Below are positions 28,696-39,126 of a stretch of DNA of 64,000 bases, piece by piece. Position numbers and translations under genes: made by a program. Position 1 is the first letter of the stretch. Every line of letters begins with the position of its first letter. This stretch comes from Beijerinckiaceae bacterium (GTDB taxonomy: Bacteria > Pseudomonadota > Alphaproteobacteria > Rhizobiales > Beijerinckiaceae): assembly GCA_947478405.1 (NCBI GenBank), contig CANJVX010000011.1:1-64000 (forward strand). The letters run 5' to 3'. Below the pieces are notes generated by a model. The model had not been told where the DNA came from, did not search any database, and worked only from the letters and a program-made list of their open reading frames with translations.

Positions 28696-29547
28696 ATGAC
28701 CGAACTCCCACCTGCCCCGCTCGTCTCGACGCAATGGCTCGCCGAGCGCCTTGGTACACCGGCGCTGGTGATCCTCGATGGCTCTTGGTATTTGCCCGCG
28801 CTCAGCCGCAATCCGCGCAAGGAATATCTTGAGGGTCATATTCCCGGCGCCGTCTTTTTCGATCTTGATGCCATCTCAGCACAAGAGACATCGCTCCCCC
28901 ATATGATGCCTGATCCAGTTTCCTTTGCGAATTCCATGCGCAGGCTTGGTATCGGCGATGGCGCACAGATTGTGATTTATGACGGAATGGGTCTTTTCTC
29001 TGCTCCGCGCATCTGGTGGATGTTGAAAGCATTTGGCGCCAAAGACGTGCATGTGCTCGACGGCGGTCTGCCGAAATGGAACGCAGAAAATCGCGCGCTT
29101 GAAGATGGCGAAACAAAACGCGCTGAAGCGCCTTTCACCACACGCCTCGACCATTCCGTTCTGGCCACAATGAGTGATGTGCAATGCGCGCTTGATAGCC
29201 AATCAGTTCTGGTCCTAGATGCCCGACCCGCCGAACGTTTTCGCGGCGAAGTGGCGGAGCCACGCCAGGGCCTGCGCATGGGACATATCCCGGGTTCCAA
29301 GAGCCTGCCCTTCTCGCTTCTGCTGGATAACGGACGCCTGAAGTCACCTGACAAAATACGCGACGTCTTTCGTGATCTGGGCATCGCCGCAAGCCAGCCA
29401 GTCATCACGAGCTGCGGATCCGGCGTGTCGGCTGCGATCATTACTCTTGCGCTGACGGTAGCCGGTCACAAGCCCGGCGCGCTCTATGATGGATCATGGG
29501 CGCAATGGGGCCTACCGGATGGGCCACCTATTTCAACAGGCATCTGA
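28696..29547 (+). CDS. sseA: 3-mercaptopyruvate/thiosulfate sulfurtransferase (two rhodanese domains)
   Basis: VSTQWLAERLGTPALVILDGSWYLP...HIPGAVFFDLD; VITSCGSGVSAAIITLAL active-site loop. Confidence 0.93.
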   Translation: MTELPPAPLVSTQWLAERLGTPALVILDGSWYLPALSRNPRKEYLEGHIPGAVFFDLDAISAQETSLPHMMPDPVSFANSMRRLGIGDGAQIVIYDGMGLFSAPRIWWMLKAFGAKDVHVLDGGLPKWNAENRALEDGETKRAEAPFTTRLDHSVLATMSDVQCALDSQSVLVLDARPAERFRGEVAEPRQGLRMGHIPGSKSLPFSLLLDNGRLKSPDKIRDVFRDLGIAASQPVITSCGSGVSAAIITLALTVAGHKPGALYDGSWAQWGLPDGPPISTGI

Positions 29548-29852
29548 CCCAATTGATCCGCCTGCCCCGCTCCCCTCTCCCGCCAAATTGCGGGGCAGGA
29601 TGTTCACCACAAAAAATTGTGCGGATATTGGGCACCCCGAGCAGGCGCTTTGGCGCAGTCCGCTTTCACCGGCGATAAGCACAACCACTTGTTATTTTTG
29701 GGATTAAGAGCCCAAGCCCATCACTTCAAGATGCCATACGCGCATCATTGGGCCCGCCCCCACATGCGAAATGGGCATGGCGCCGGTCCATAGCCGGTGC
29801 TAATGAAAATCCGTATTCCGTGCTGTTCGATGGTCCCGTCGCGGGATCATAG

Positions 29853-30221
<369 letters not shown>

Positions 30222-30351
30222 TCTTTCGGGCGCACAACGCCCAAACCACTTGCCTGCCACCTGGCCGGAACGCCTCTCGGCGTCCCGGTCTTTGAGAACT
30301 ACCGGGCCCGCAGCGGCCCCGGCTCATTCCACACCAAGAGGGACTTTCAAG

Positions 30352-31761
30352 ATGAAGAACGCCAAGGATGTCCTCAAGTCGATCAAGGACAACGACATTA
30401 AATATGTCGATCTGCGTTTTACCGATCCGCGCGGCAAGTGGCAGCATGTCACCTTCGACCAATCGCTCGTTGACGAAGAGATGTTTTCCGAAGGCACAAT
30501 GTTCGACGGATCCTCCATCGCTGGCTGGAAGGCGATCAATGAATCCGATATGACGCTCGTGCCTGATCCGACCTCGGCCTGCATTGATCCGTTCTTCGCT
30601 GCCTCCACGATGGTCATCACCTGCGACGTTATCGAGCCCTCTACCGGCGAACCCTACAATCGTGATCCGCGCGGCATTGCCAAGAAGGCAGAAGCCTATC
30701 TGAAGACGACCGGCATCGGCGACACGGCTTTCTTTGGTCCGGAAGCTGAATTCTTCGTCTTCGACGACGTGCGTTTCATGGCGGACCCCTACAACACAGG
30801 TTTCGTGCTCGACAATATCGAATTGCCCACCAATATGGATACGCCCTATGAAGGCGGCAATCTCGGACATCGTGTGCGCACCAAGGGCGGCTATTTCCCC
30901 GTACCCCCGATCGACTCGGCGCAGGACATGCGCGGCGAAATGCTGGCTGCCATGCAATCCATGGGTGCCGTCGTTGAAAAGCACCATCACGAAGTGGCTT
31001 CCGCACAGCATGAACTTGGTCTCAAGTTCGGCACGCTGACGACCATGGCCGACCATATGCAGATCTATAAATACTGCATCCATCAGGTCGCGCAGAGCTA
31101 TGGCAAGACCGCAACTTTCATGCCCAAGCCCGTCTTTGGTGACAATGGCTCAGGCATGCATGTGCACCAGTCGATCTGGAAGGCCGGCAAGCCGGTCATG
31201 GCTGGCAACAAATACGCTGACCTCAGCCAGGAATGCCTCTGGTACATCGGCGGCATCATCAAGCACGCGAAGGCGCTCAACGCTTTCACCAACCCGTCCA
31301 CCAACAGCTACAAGCGTCTGGTGCCAGGCTATGAAGCCCCCGTGCTGCTCGCCTATTCGGCGCGCAACCGTTCTGCCTCTTGCCGTATCCCCTATACGTC
31401 AAACCCGAAGGCCAAGCGCGTGGAAGTGCGCTTCCCCGATCCTGCCGCCAATCCCTATCTGGCCTTCTCATCCATGCTGATGGCGGGACTCGACGGTATC
31501 CAGAATAAGATCGATCCGGGCGCGGCTATGGACAAGGATCTCTACGACCTTCCCCCCAAGGAATTGAAGAAAATCCCGACTGTTTGCGGCTCGTTGCGTG
31601 AAGCGCTTGGCAATCTCGACAAGGACCGCACCTTCCTGAAGACAGGCGGCGTGTTCAACGACGACTTCATCGACAGCTATATCGAACTGAAGATGCAGGA
31701 CGTGATGCGCTTCGAAATGACCCCACATCCGGTCGAGTTCGACATGTATTATTCCTGCTGA
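30352..31761 (+). CDS. glnA: Glutamine synthetase type I
   Basis: [61 protein letters not shown]. Confidence 0.98.
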   Translation: MKNAKDVLKSIKDNDIKYVDLRFTDPRGKWQHVTFDQSLVDEEMFSEGTMFDGSSIAGWKAINESDMTLVPDPTSACIDPFFAASTMVITCDVIEPSTGEPYNRDPRGIAKKAEAYLKTTGIGDTAFFGPEAEFFVFDDVRFMADPYNTGFVLDNIELPTNMDTPYEGGNLGHRVRTKGGYFPVPPIDSAQDMRGEMLAAMQSMGAVVEKHHHEVASAQHELGLKFGTLTTMADHMQIYKYCIHQVAQSYGKTATFMPKPVFGDNGSGMHVHQSIWKAGKPVMAGNKYADLSQECLWYIGGIIKHAKALNAFTNPSTNSYKRLVPGYEAPVLLAYSARNRSASCRIPYTSNPKAKRVEVRFPDPAANPYLAFSSMLMAGLDGIQNKIDPGAAMDKDLYDLPPKELKKIPTVCGSLREALGNLDKDRTFLKTGGVFNDDFIDSYIELKMQDVMRFEMTPHPVEFDMYYSC

Positions 31762-31783
31762 TTGTATCGCTGGAGGAGACGAC

Positions 31784-31814
31784 AAAGGCCCGGAGAGATC
31801 CGGGCCTTTTTTTG
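31784..31814 (+). terminator. Rho-independent terminator downstream of glnA
   Basis: AAAGGCCCGGagagatCCGGGCCTTTTTTT. Confidence 0.9.
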
Positions 31815-32028
31815 TAAAGCAGCGCCCCCGCATCAATGCGAGCGTGAGCGAAGCAATTCAGACAAGCCATGCGTGCTGCCTTCGGATTACCACGTCGGGC
31901 TTAGCCCTGTCCGCAATGATCGCGCCAAAGACCAGACCAAAGCCCACGCTTCCGCTTCCCGTTGATCCCCGTCAATGCTGATGGACCCAAACAGGGCAAC
32001 ACTGCGTTCACCCAAAAGGAGAGCGCTA

Positions 32029-32394
32029 ATGTCGCATTTTCATGCCGTTGTCTGGATCGACCATACACAAGCAAAAGTTTTCCGCTTCAATGGTGAGGCT
32101 GCTGAAAAGCTGGTGCTGGAGGCTCATCATCCAAAACATGCAGAAAAACATCACATCGATGAACAAAATTTCGAGTCTGTCGCCAAAGCTTTAGCTGATG
32201 CGGGAGAAGTTCTCATCACGGGGCCGGGCCAAACAAAAACAGCTCTGATGAAACATATTGCCCAGCACGATGCTCACCTTCTGTCGCACATCACAGGCAT
32301 TGAATCGGCCGATCATCCAACCGACGGACAAATTCTCGCTCATGCGCGCCATTATTTCGAAATCCACGATCACTTGACCGCACAAAAAGTTTAA
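32029..32394 (+). CDS. Small protein of the family usually annotated 'translational machinery protein' (possibly eRF1-domain-3-like)
   Basis: MSHFHAVVWIDHTQAKVFRFNGEAAEKLVLEAHHPKH...VLITGPGQTKTALMKHI. Confidence 0.65.
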   Translation: MSHFHAVVWIDHTQAKVFRFNGEAAEKLVLEAHHPKHAEKHHIDEQNFESVAKALADAGEVLITGPGQTKTALMKHIAQHDAHLLSHITGIESADHPTDGQILAHARHYFEIHDHLTAQKV

Positions 32395-32423
32395 GAGCGC
32401 GGTCACCAAACAGGATGGTCGCC

Positions 32424-32756
32424 ATGCACCTGCGCCCGAGCCTCCTCATTGCAAGTTTCATCTTTGTGTCTGCGCACGCGGGTGGAAGCGCGAGCGCCGC
32501 CCAGGATTCCGAACTCGTCAACCAAGGACGGCTACTCGCACAATCCATGTGTTCGGATTGTCATACGTTGGGGGGGCAGACACGAAGCGATCATGCTGCA
32601 CCCGATTTGGCTGCCGTCGGTGCCATGCGATCCACCACGACGCTTTCGTTGCGCGTCTTCCTCAGATCATCGCATGCCAACATGCCCAATCTCATTCTGG
32701 AAAATGTTCAGATAGAGGCCCTGTCAGCCTTTATCCTCGACCTTGGCGGCAAGTAA
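32424..32756 (+). CDS. Secreted c-type cytochrome
   Basis: Signal peptide, single CSDCH haem motif, distal Met (SHANMPNL). Confidence 0.8.
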   Translation: MHLRPSLLIASFIFVSAHAGGSASAAQDSELVNQGRLLAQSMCSDCHTLGGQTRSDHAAPDLAAVGAMRSTTTLSLRVFLRSSHANMPNLILENVQIEALSAFILDLGGK

Positions 32757-32937
32757 CCGACCATTACCGAGGCGATGAATGCCACCGAACGGGCAAGAGC
32801 GCTGTGATTTAGTCCTGTTCCACATATGTTCCCTGTTGCGCCCCAGATAGGCTATGGTGCATCACCCCCAAGATGAATCGGGGACGTGAACCGGCGTGGC
32901 CCTACGGCCCGCACCCACCAGCACCAACAGGGCAATC

Positions 32938-34983
32938 ATGGCGTCAGATCGCGATCTTTTCGGCACAGGCGGCCCAAGCCGCAAGGCAAAGCCGGCCAAG
33001 CCCGCGGCAGAGCCCCGCAAAACCAGCGGCACGCCCGATGAGGCTGGCTATACCGCCGCCTCCATTGAAGTGCTGGAAGGGCTTGAGCCGGTCCGTCGTC
33101 GGCCAGGCATGTATATCGGCGGCACGGATGAAGCGGCCCTCCATCACCTCTTTGCCGAAGTCATCGACAATTCCATGGACGAGGCTGTGGCGGGCCATGC
33201 GACTTTTATCGAGGTTCATCTCGCTGCCGATGGTTGGCTCACCGTCACTGACAATGGCCGCGGCATACCGATTGATCCGCACCCCAAATATCCGAAAAAA
33301 TCTGCGCTCGAAGTCATCATGACCGTGCTGCATGCGGGCGGTAAATTTGACAGCGGCGCCTATCAGACATCAGGCGGTCTGCATGGCGTGGGCATTTCCG
33401 TTGTGAACGCTCTGTCAGAACGTCTCGAAGTCGAAGTGGCGCGCGGACAGGTTCTCTATCGCCAGGTTTTTGAAAAAGGCCTCGTAAAGAGCAAGCTCGA
33501 GACGGTCGGCAAGGCGCCCAACCGTCGCGGCACACGTGTGCGATTCAAACCTGACCCGGAAATTTTCGGCAAGGCGGCGCATTTCAAACCGGCGCGATTG
33601 TTTCGTATGTCACGATCCAAAGCCTATCTCTTTGGTGGTGTCGAAATCCGCTGGACCTGCACGCCCGCGCTCGTCGCAGGCAGCGAAATTCCCGCGCAAG
33701 CCGTATTTCATTTCCCCGGTGGCCTAAAGGATTATCTGGCGCAGGATATTGAAGGCAAAGAACAGGTTGTCGAACAGGTCTTCACCGGCAAGGTGGAAAA
33801 GCCCGGCGGCCATGGCTCACTGGAATGGGCTATCTCATGGCTCGTGCAGGATGATGGCTTCGTCCATTCCTATTGCAACACCATCCCGACGGCTGATGGC
33901 GGCACGCATGAAGCAGGTCTGCGCACAGCCTTGTTACGCGGCCTGAAAGATCATGCAGAACGCGTCAATCAGACCAAGCGCTTTTCAAATGTCACCAGCG
34001 ATGACGTGATGGCGACATGCGCGGCGCTGATCTCCGTCTTCATCCGTGAGCCGGAATTTCAGGGCCAAAACAAAGGCCGTCTGATGACGGTGGAAGCAGC
34101 GAAGATCGTTGAAAACACGATGCGCGATGCCTTCGACCATTGGTTGGCGAGCGCGCCCACCACAGCAAACAAATTGCTCGACTGGACGATCGAACGCTCT
34201 GAAGAGCGCTTGCGCCGACGCGCCGAGAAGGACGTTGCGCGCAAAACTGCCACACGCAAATTGCGTCTGCCAGGCAAATTGGCTGATTGCTCCAATGCCT
34301 CGTCGGACAATTCCGAACTCTTCATCGTTGAGGGTGACTCGGCCGGTGGCTCCGCCAAACAGGCGCGTGATCGCGCCTCACAGGCTATTCTGCCGTTGCG
34401 TGGTAAGATTCTCAACGTAGCCTCGGCCACGCGCGACAAACTCGCCGCCAATCAGCAAATTTCTGATTTGGCCCTGGCATTGGGCTGCGGAACAGGCTCG
34501 CAATATAAAAGTGCCGAGTTGCGCTACGACAAGGTCATCATCATGACCGACGCCGATGTCGACGGCGCGCATATTGCCTCGTTGCTGATCACTTACTTTT
34601 ATCGGCAGATGCCAAAACTCATCGATGAGGGGCATCTCTATTTGGCCGTGCCCCCACTCTATAAAATGACGCAAGGCTCCAAATCGGCCTACGCACGCAA
34701 TGATGCCCATCGCGATGAGCTGATGCGCACGATTTTTGCCGGACGGGGCAAGGTCGAGATGAGCCGTTTCAAAGGCCTCGGCGAAATGCTGCCAGCCCAG
34801 CTCAAGGAAACGACGATGGACCCGCGCAAGCGGACCCTGCTGAAAGTCGTCATTCAGCCAGAGGACCGGGAGGAGACCTCATCCTCCGTCGAGCGGCTGA
34901 TGGGCAACAAGCCAGAGGCCCGTTTTGCCTTCATTCAGGAGCGGGCAACCTTCGCCGCTGAGAAGGAATTGGTCGATATCTGA
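32938..34983 (+). CDS. parE: DNA topoisomerase IV subunit B
   Basis: LEGLEPVRRRPGMYIGGTDE, GGLHGVGISVVNALSE, LFIVEGDSAGGSAKQARDRASQAILPLRGKILN, DADVDGAHIASLL. Confidence 0.96.
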   Translation: MASDRDLFGTGGPSRKAKPAKPAAEPRKTSGTPDEAGYTAASIEVLEGLEPVRRRPGMYIGGTDEAALHHLFAEVIDNSMDEAVAGHATFIEVHLAADGWLTVTDNGRGIPIDPHPKYPKKSALEVIMTVLHAGGKFDSGAYQTSGGLHGVGISVVNALSERLEVEVARGQVLYRQVFEKGLVKSKLETVGKAPNRRGTRVRFKPDPEIFGKAAHFKPARLFRMSRSKAYLFGGVEIRWTCTPALVAGSEIPAQAVFHFPGGLKDYLAQDIEGKEQVVEQVFTGKVEKPGGHGSLEWAISWLVQDDGFVHSYCNTIPTADGGTHEAGLRTALLRGLKDHAERVNQTKRFSNVTSDDVMATCAALISVFIREPEFQGQNKGRLMTVEAAKIVENTMRDAFDHWLASAPTTANKLLDWTIERSEERLRRRAEKDVARKTATRKLRLPGKLADCSNASSDNSELFIVEGDSAGGSAKQARDRASQAILPLRGKILNVASATRDKLAANQQISDLALALGCGTGSQYKSAELRYDKVIIMTDADVDGAHIASLLITYFYRQMPKLIDEGHLYLAVPPLYKMTQGSKSAYARNDAHRDELMRTIFAGRGKVEMSRFKGLGEMLPAQLKETTMDPRKRTLLKVVIQPEDREETSSSVERLMGNKPEARFAFIQERATFAAEKELVDI

Positions 34984-35203
34984 CAAAGCCTCTGCCTGTG
35001 GGAGAGGTGAGACACATTGGCTACCCCTTTTTCATTGACTTACCCGCCGTTCACGCTATTCCTACCCTTGGTGCACCGGCCTCCGCGCGAGCCCGTCTAC
35101 CCGTTCCGCTCCGTTTCCGGCAGCGTGCTCCCGAATTTCTTTTATTCGCGCAAGTCAGCGGTGGCCCACAGCCCTAAGTCCGCTGCGTTAGGCAAACTCA
35201 CAT

Positions 35204-36790
35204 ATGTCATTTGATCAACTCGGCCTGAGCGAGAAAGTCCTGCAAGCGGTTGTGGCATCCGGCTACACAACCCCGACACCCATCCAAGAACAAGCCATCC
35301 CCTTCGCACTGGCTGGGCGAGATGTGCTCGGCATTGCCCAGACAGGCACAGGCAAAACAGCAGCTTTCACACTGCCCATGCTCTCACGGCTTGAATCCGG
35401 CCGCGCGCGCGCGCGCATGCCACGCACACTCATTCTCGAACCCACCCGCGAACTCGCAGCGCAGGTCGAAGAAAGCTTTGTCAAATATGGTGCCAACCAT
35501 AAGCTGAATGTGGCTCTGCTGATTGGCGGCGTCTCTTTCGCCGATCAGGAAACAAAAATCATGCGCGGTGCAGATGTCCTGATCGCAACACCGGGCCGTC
35601 TCCTCGATTTTGCCGAACGCGGCAAGCTGCTGCTCACAGGCATTGAAATCCTCGTCATCGACGAAGCTGATCGCATGCTCGACATGGGATTCATTCCCGA
35701 CATTGAGCGCATCTGCAAACTCGTTCCATTCACACGCCAAACCTTGTTCTTCTCGGCCACCATGCCGCCAGAGATCACACGCCTGACGGAGCAATTTCTG
35801 CATAATCCGGCACGTGTGGAGGTGGCTCGCGCCTCCTCAACCGCGACCACCATCACGCAAGGCCTCGTTGCCTCCCACGGCGGCGGCTTGAAACGCGAAA
35901 CATTGCGTCGCCTCATCCGCGAAGCAGTGGATCTCAAAAACGCGATCATCTTTTGCAATCGCAAACGCGACGTCGCTATCGTTCACAAATCCCTCCAAAA
36001 GCATGGCTTTGCTGCCGGAGCTTTGCATGGCGATATGGACCAGCGGGCCCGCATGATCTCGCTCGACAATTTCAAGAATGGCGATATCAGCCTGCTCGTC
36101 TGCTCGGATGTTGCAGCACGTGGGCTCGATATTCCCGATGTCAGCCACGTCTTCAATTTCGATGTGCCCACACATGCTGAAGATTACGTGCATCGCATTG
36201 GCCGCACTGGTCGCGCGGGCCGATCAGGTGTTGCCTATACAATCGTCACCCGCGCCGATGAGCGCTATGCGGACGATATTGAAAAACTTATCAACAAAAA
36301 GATCGACTGGATCGGCCCCAAACTCAGCGAATTGCCGGAAGGCGAATTTTCTGAAGAGGAGCGTCCGCGTGGCCGTGGCCGCGGGGAACGTGGCGAACGA
36401 GGACCGCGTCGTGAACGGGGCGAGCGTCGCCCGCCTCGCGCACCGCGCGAAGCCGAAGATGCAGTGGAAAAGGTTGCCCCCGTGCGTGAAGAATCAATCG
36501 AGCAACCGGTGCGTCAGGAGCGACCTGCACGTCAAGACCGTTCTGAGCGCCCTGAGCAGCCGCGCCGCGAACGCCCAGAGCGTTTCGAGCGCCCTGATCG
36601 CAACGCCCCTCCCAATGGCGAGCGTCGTCGATACCGCGATGACGATGATGATGGCCCACCCGTGGTCGGGCTTGGAGACCATGTGCCAAGCTTCCTACTT
36701 CGCCCCGTTATGCTGAAGCCGCTGAAAGCCACCGAGACCGAAGCCGATCAAGAAGACGAGGCCAAACCGGCCCCTGCTACACAGGAGTAA
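35204..36790 (+). CDS. DEAD-box RNA helicase, RhlE-like, with disordered R/E/P-rich tail
   Basis: GIAQTGTGKTAAFTLPM, VIDEADRMLDMGF, FFSATMP, HRIGRTGRAGRSG; tail of RGRGRGERGERGPRRERGER. Confidence 0.95.
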   Translation: MSFDQLGLSEKVLQAVVASGYTTPTPIQEQAIPFALAGRDVLGIAQTGTGKTAAFTLPMLSRLESGRARARMPRTLILEPTRELAAQVEESFVKYGANHKLNVALLIGGVSFADQETKIMRGADVLIATPGRLLDFAERGKLLLTGIEILVIDEADRMLDMGFIPDIERICKLVPFTRQTLFFSATMPPEITRLTEQFLHNPARVEVARASSTATTITQGLVASHGGGLKRETLRRLIREAVDLKNAIIFCNRKRDVAIVHKSLQKHGFAAGALHGDMDQRARMISLDNFKNGDISLLVCSDVAARGLDIPDVSHVFNFDVPTHAEDYVHRIGRTGRAGRSGVAYTIVTRADERYADDIEKLINKKIDWIGPKLSELPEGEFSEEERPRGRGRGERGERGPRRERGERRPPRAPREAEDAVEKVAPVREESIEQPVRQERPARQDRSERPEQPRRERPERFERPDRNAPPNGERRRYRDDDDDGPPVVGLGDHVPSFLLRPVMLKPLKATETEADQEDEAKPAPATQE

Positions 36791-36817
36791 AAAAGGCCGC
36801 CCTTGAGGCGGCCTTTT
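36791..36817. terminator. Bidirectional terminator between convergent helicase and Bug genes
   Basis: AAAAGGCCGCCcttgaGGCGGCCTTTT. Confidence 0.9.
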
Positions 36818-36819
36818 CT

Positions 36820-37857
36820 TTACTTGTTACCGAAGGCGATCGCGGCTCTGGCTTTGTCTAGAAGATCCTGTGGCGTGGCATAAAGTTTGGCGATGATTTT
36901 TTGCAATTCCTCGCCAGCAATTGGATCGATATCGAGATTGATACGCTTGGCTTCGCCCACCATATCGGGATCGGTCATCGTTGACATGAAAGCCTTGCGC
37001 AGCATTGCAACACGTTCGTCAGGAACACCGGGCGCCACCACATACGGGCGCCCAAAGGTTGTCTGGGAATAGATCAATTCGAGAATCTGCTTCTGCTCGC
37101 TCGTCTTGGCAAATTCGCGAGCCAGCGGAACACCCATTTTGTCGAGCTGCGGATAGCCAACATTGCTCTCCTGCACGAGCGGTTTGACCATATTCTCCTT
37201 GAACCATGTCGGATAGGTCGCTGCCACACTGGACCACGTCTCGCCGCATGCGCCCTGCACCTCGCCTTTTTCAAGCGCAAGATTGATCTCGCGTGTGCCG
37301 GGATAGCCCGCGACAATCTTGAACTTTGCGCCTAAAAGATTACGCAGCAGTGCTGGAAAATCACGCGTTGACGCGCCTTCAGCCGACGCACCCATCACCA
37401 ATTCTTTTTCAAACGCATCCGCCATGGTTTTGACCGGCGCATCGGTGCGCACGAGGCAGACATAGGCATCGCTATTGGCATTGCCGATATAATTGAACTT
37501 AGACATGTCATGCGTCTGGCGTTTCACATCACCAAACAAAGGATCGACAACTGCTCCCATAAACAGCGCACCGATCACCGTGCCGTCTTTGGGCGCAACA
37601 TTGTAAATATGCGAGGCAGCAATGTTGGAGGCCGCACCTGGTATATTTTGCACCACAATCGTCGGATTGCCGGGAATATGACGATTGATAAAGCGCGAAA
37701 TCAGGCGCCCATAGAGGTCATAGCCGCCGCCTGGCGACGAGCCGATAATGATCGAAACATTACGGCCCTTGTAAAATTGTGCCAGCGAATCCTGCGCTTG
37801 GCCCTGACCCGTCAACCCGATGATGCCGGCGAGCGCCAGCCCCGCATGTCGTAACAT
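36820..37857 (-). CDS. Tripartite tricarboxylate transporter (Bug/TctC) substrate-binding protein
   Basis: Signal peptide; YKGRNVSIIIGSSPGGGYDLYGRLISRFINRHIPGNPTIVVQNIPGAASNIAASHIYN. Confidence 0.9.
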   Translation of the reverse strand: MLRHAGLALAGIIGLTGQGQAQDSLAQFYKGRNVSIIIGSSPGGGYDLYGRLISRFINRHIPGNPTIVVQNIPGAASNIAASHIYNVAPKDGTVIGALFMGAVVDPLFGDVKRQTHDMSKFNYIGNANSDAYVCLVRTDAPVKTMADAFEKELVMGASAEGASTRDFPALLRNLLGAKFKIVAGYPGTREINLALEKGEVQGACGETWSSVAATYPTWFKENMVKPLVQESNVGYPQLDKMGVPLAREFAKTSEQKQILELIYSQTTFGRPYVVAPGVPDERVAMLRKAFMSTMTDPDMVGEAKRINLDIDPIAGEELQKIIAKLYATPQDLLDKARAAIAFGNK

Positions 37858-38039
37858 GCCGTCCTCCTTGATTCTTTTTGCCCTTCATGAGGCATGGATC
37901 GTCAGTTTATGCGCGGGGGCGGCGCTTGCAAGGGCTTGTGTCCAAAGGCTACATTCCACGCCCCAACCGTGGCCCGAAAAGAGGCGCGGGATCGGTTCCC
38001 TCAGATGGGGCCGGAGGCAATGACAAGGAAGGAGCCATT

Positions 38040-39026
38040 ATGGCGCGCGACATCGAACTGACACTGGCCTGCGGCGATTATGAAATCGTGCGAGCCCTCA
38101 AAGAGGGCACGGTCAAGCCCGATGGCATTCAGCTCACCATGGTGACCAAGCAGGATTCCTCGACCCGCCATTGGCGTTTTCTGCGCAACGGCGAATTCGA
38201 CGTCGCCGAACTCTCCAGCTCGTCCTATCTCATTGCGCGTGACCAAGGCTTTGAGATCAATTCGCTGCCGGTCTTCCTGCATCGCCGCTTCCGTCACGGC
38301 TTCATCTTCGTCAACACCAATAAGGGCAGAAAAACGCCCAAGGATCTCATCGGCAAGAAGATCGGTGTGAAGTCGTATCAGGTCTCTGCCATTCTCTGGC
38401 TGCGCGGAATTCTCGAACAAGAATATGGCGTGCCGCACAAGAGCTGCGAATGGTTTTCGGAAATCGACGAAGACGTCGAATTCGTGCCACCCGCAGATCT
38501 GAAACTGACGCGCCTGCCCGACGATAAATATGTCGAGAAGATGCTCGTTTCAGGGGAACTTGACGCCGTGCTGCATCCTGATCTGATCGAGCCATTCCTT
38601 GAAGGCAATCCGAATGTAGCGCGTCTTTTCCCCGACTATAAGAATGATGAAATCGCTTATTACAAGAAGACGCAGATCTTTCCGATCATGCATGTCATGG
38701 GTATTCGCAATTCCATCGTCGAAAAATATCCCTGGGTGCCAGTCGAACTCTACAAGGCATTTGATGAGGCCAAGCGTATCGGCATGAGGCGTATGGAAAA
38801 CCCGCGCATCGCCCCAGTCGTCTGGTATCGCGAGGCTTGGGAAGAGCAGGAAGAATTGCTCGGCAAAGACCCTTGGCAATATGGTATGACCGACAAGAAT
38901 ATCCATAATCTGGAGACGCTCGTTGGCTATTCGCGCGAACAGGGTCTGATGAAAAACAAAATGTCGCTCGACGAATTATTCCTCAATGTCGAGCAAGGCC
39001 GCAAACGCGGCACAAACCGCGTCTAA
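38040..39026 (+). CDS. 4,5-dihydroxyphthalate decarboxylase-like / ABC substrate-binding-fold protein
   Basis: IELTLACGDYEIVRALKEGTVKPDGIQLTMV...WRFLRNGEFDVAELSSSSYLIARDQG; no signal peptide. Confidence 0.8.
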   Translation: MARDIELTLACGDYEIVRALKEGTVKPDGIQLTMVTKQDSSTRHWRFLRNGEFDVAELSSSSYLIARDQGFEINSLPVFLHRRFRHGFIFVNTNKGRKTPKDLIGKKIGVKSYQVSAILWLRGILEQEYGVPHKSCEWFSEIDEDVEFVPPADLKLTRLPDDKYVEKMLVSGELDAVLHPDLIEPFLEGNPNVARLFPDYKNDEIAYYKKTQIFPIMHVMGIRNSIVEKYPWVPVELYKAFDEAKRIGMRRMENPRIAPVVWYREAWEEQEELLGKDPWQYGMTDKNIHNLETLVGYSREQGLMKNKMSLDELFLNVEQGRKRGTNRV

Positions 39027-39043
39027 TTACCCAACACGCCCAT

Positions 39044-39121
39044 CATGGCGAGCTGAGCAAAGCAATCCAGTCGGCCTCACAAGGGCTCTGGATCGCTTTG
39101 TCGCTACGCTCCTCGCAATAA
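39044..39121. repeat. Palindromic REP-like intergenic element
   Basis: Left arm GCGAGCTGAGCAAAGCAATCCAG, right arm CTGGATCGCTTTGTCGCTACGCTCCTCGC (imperfect reverse complement); sits between convergent genes. Confidence 0.8.
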
Positions 39122-39126
39122 CTCTT

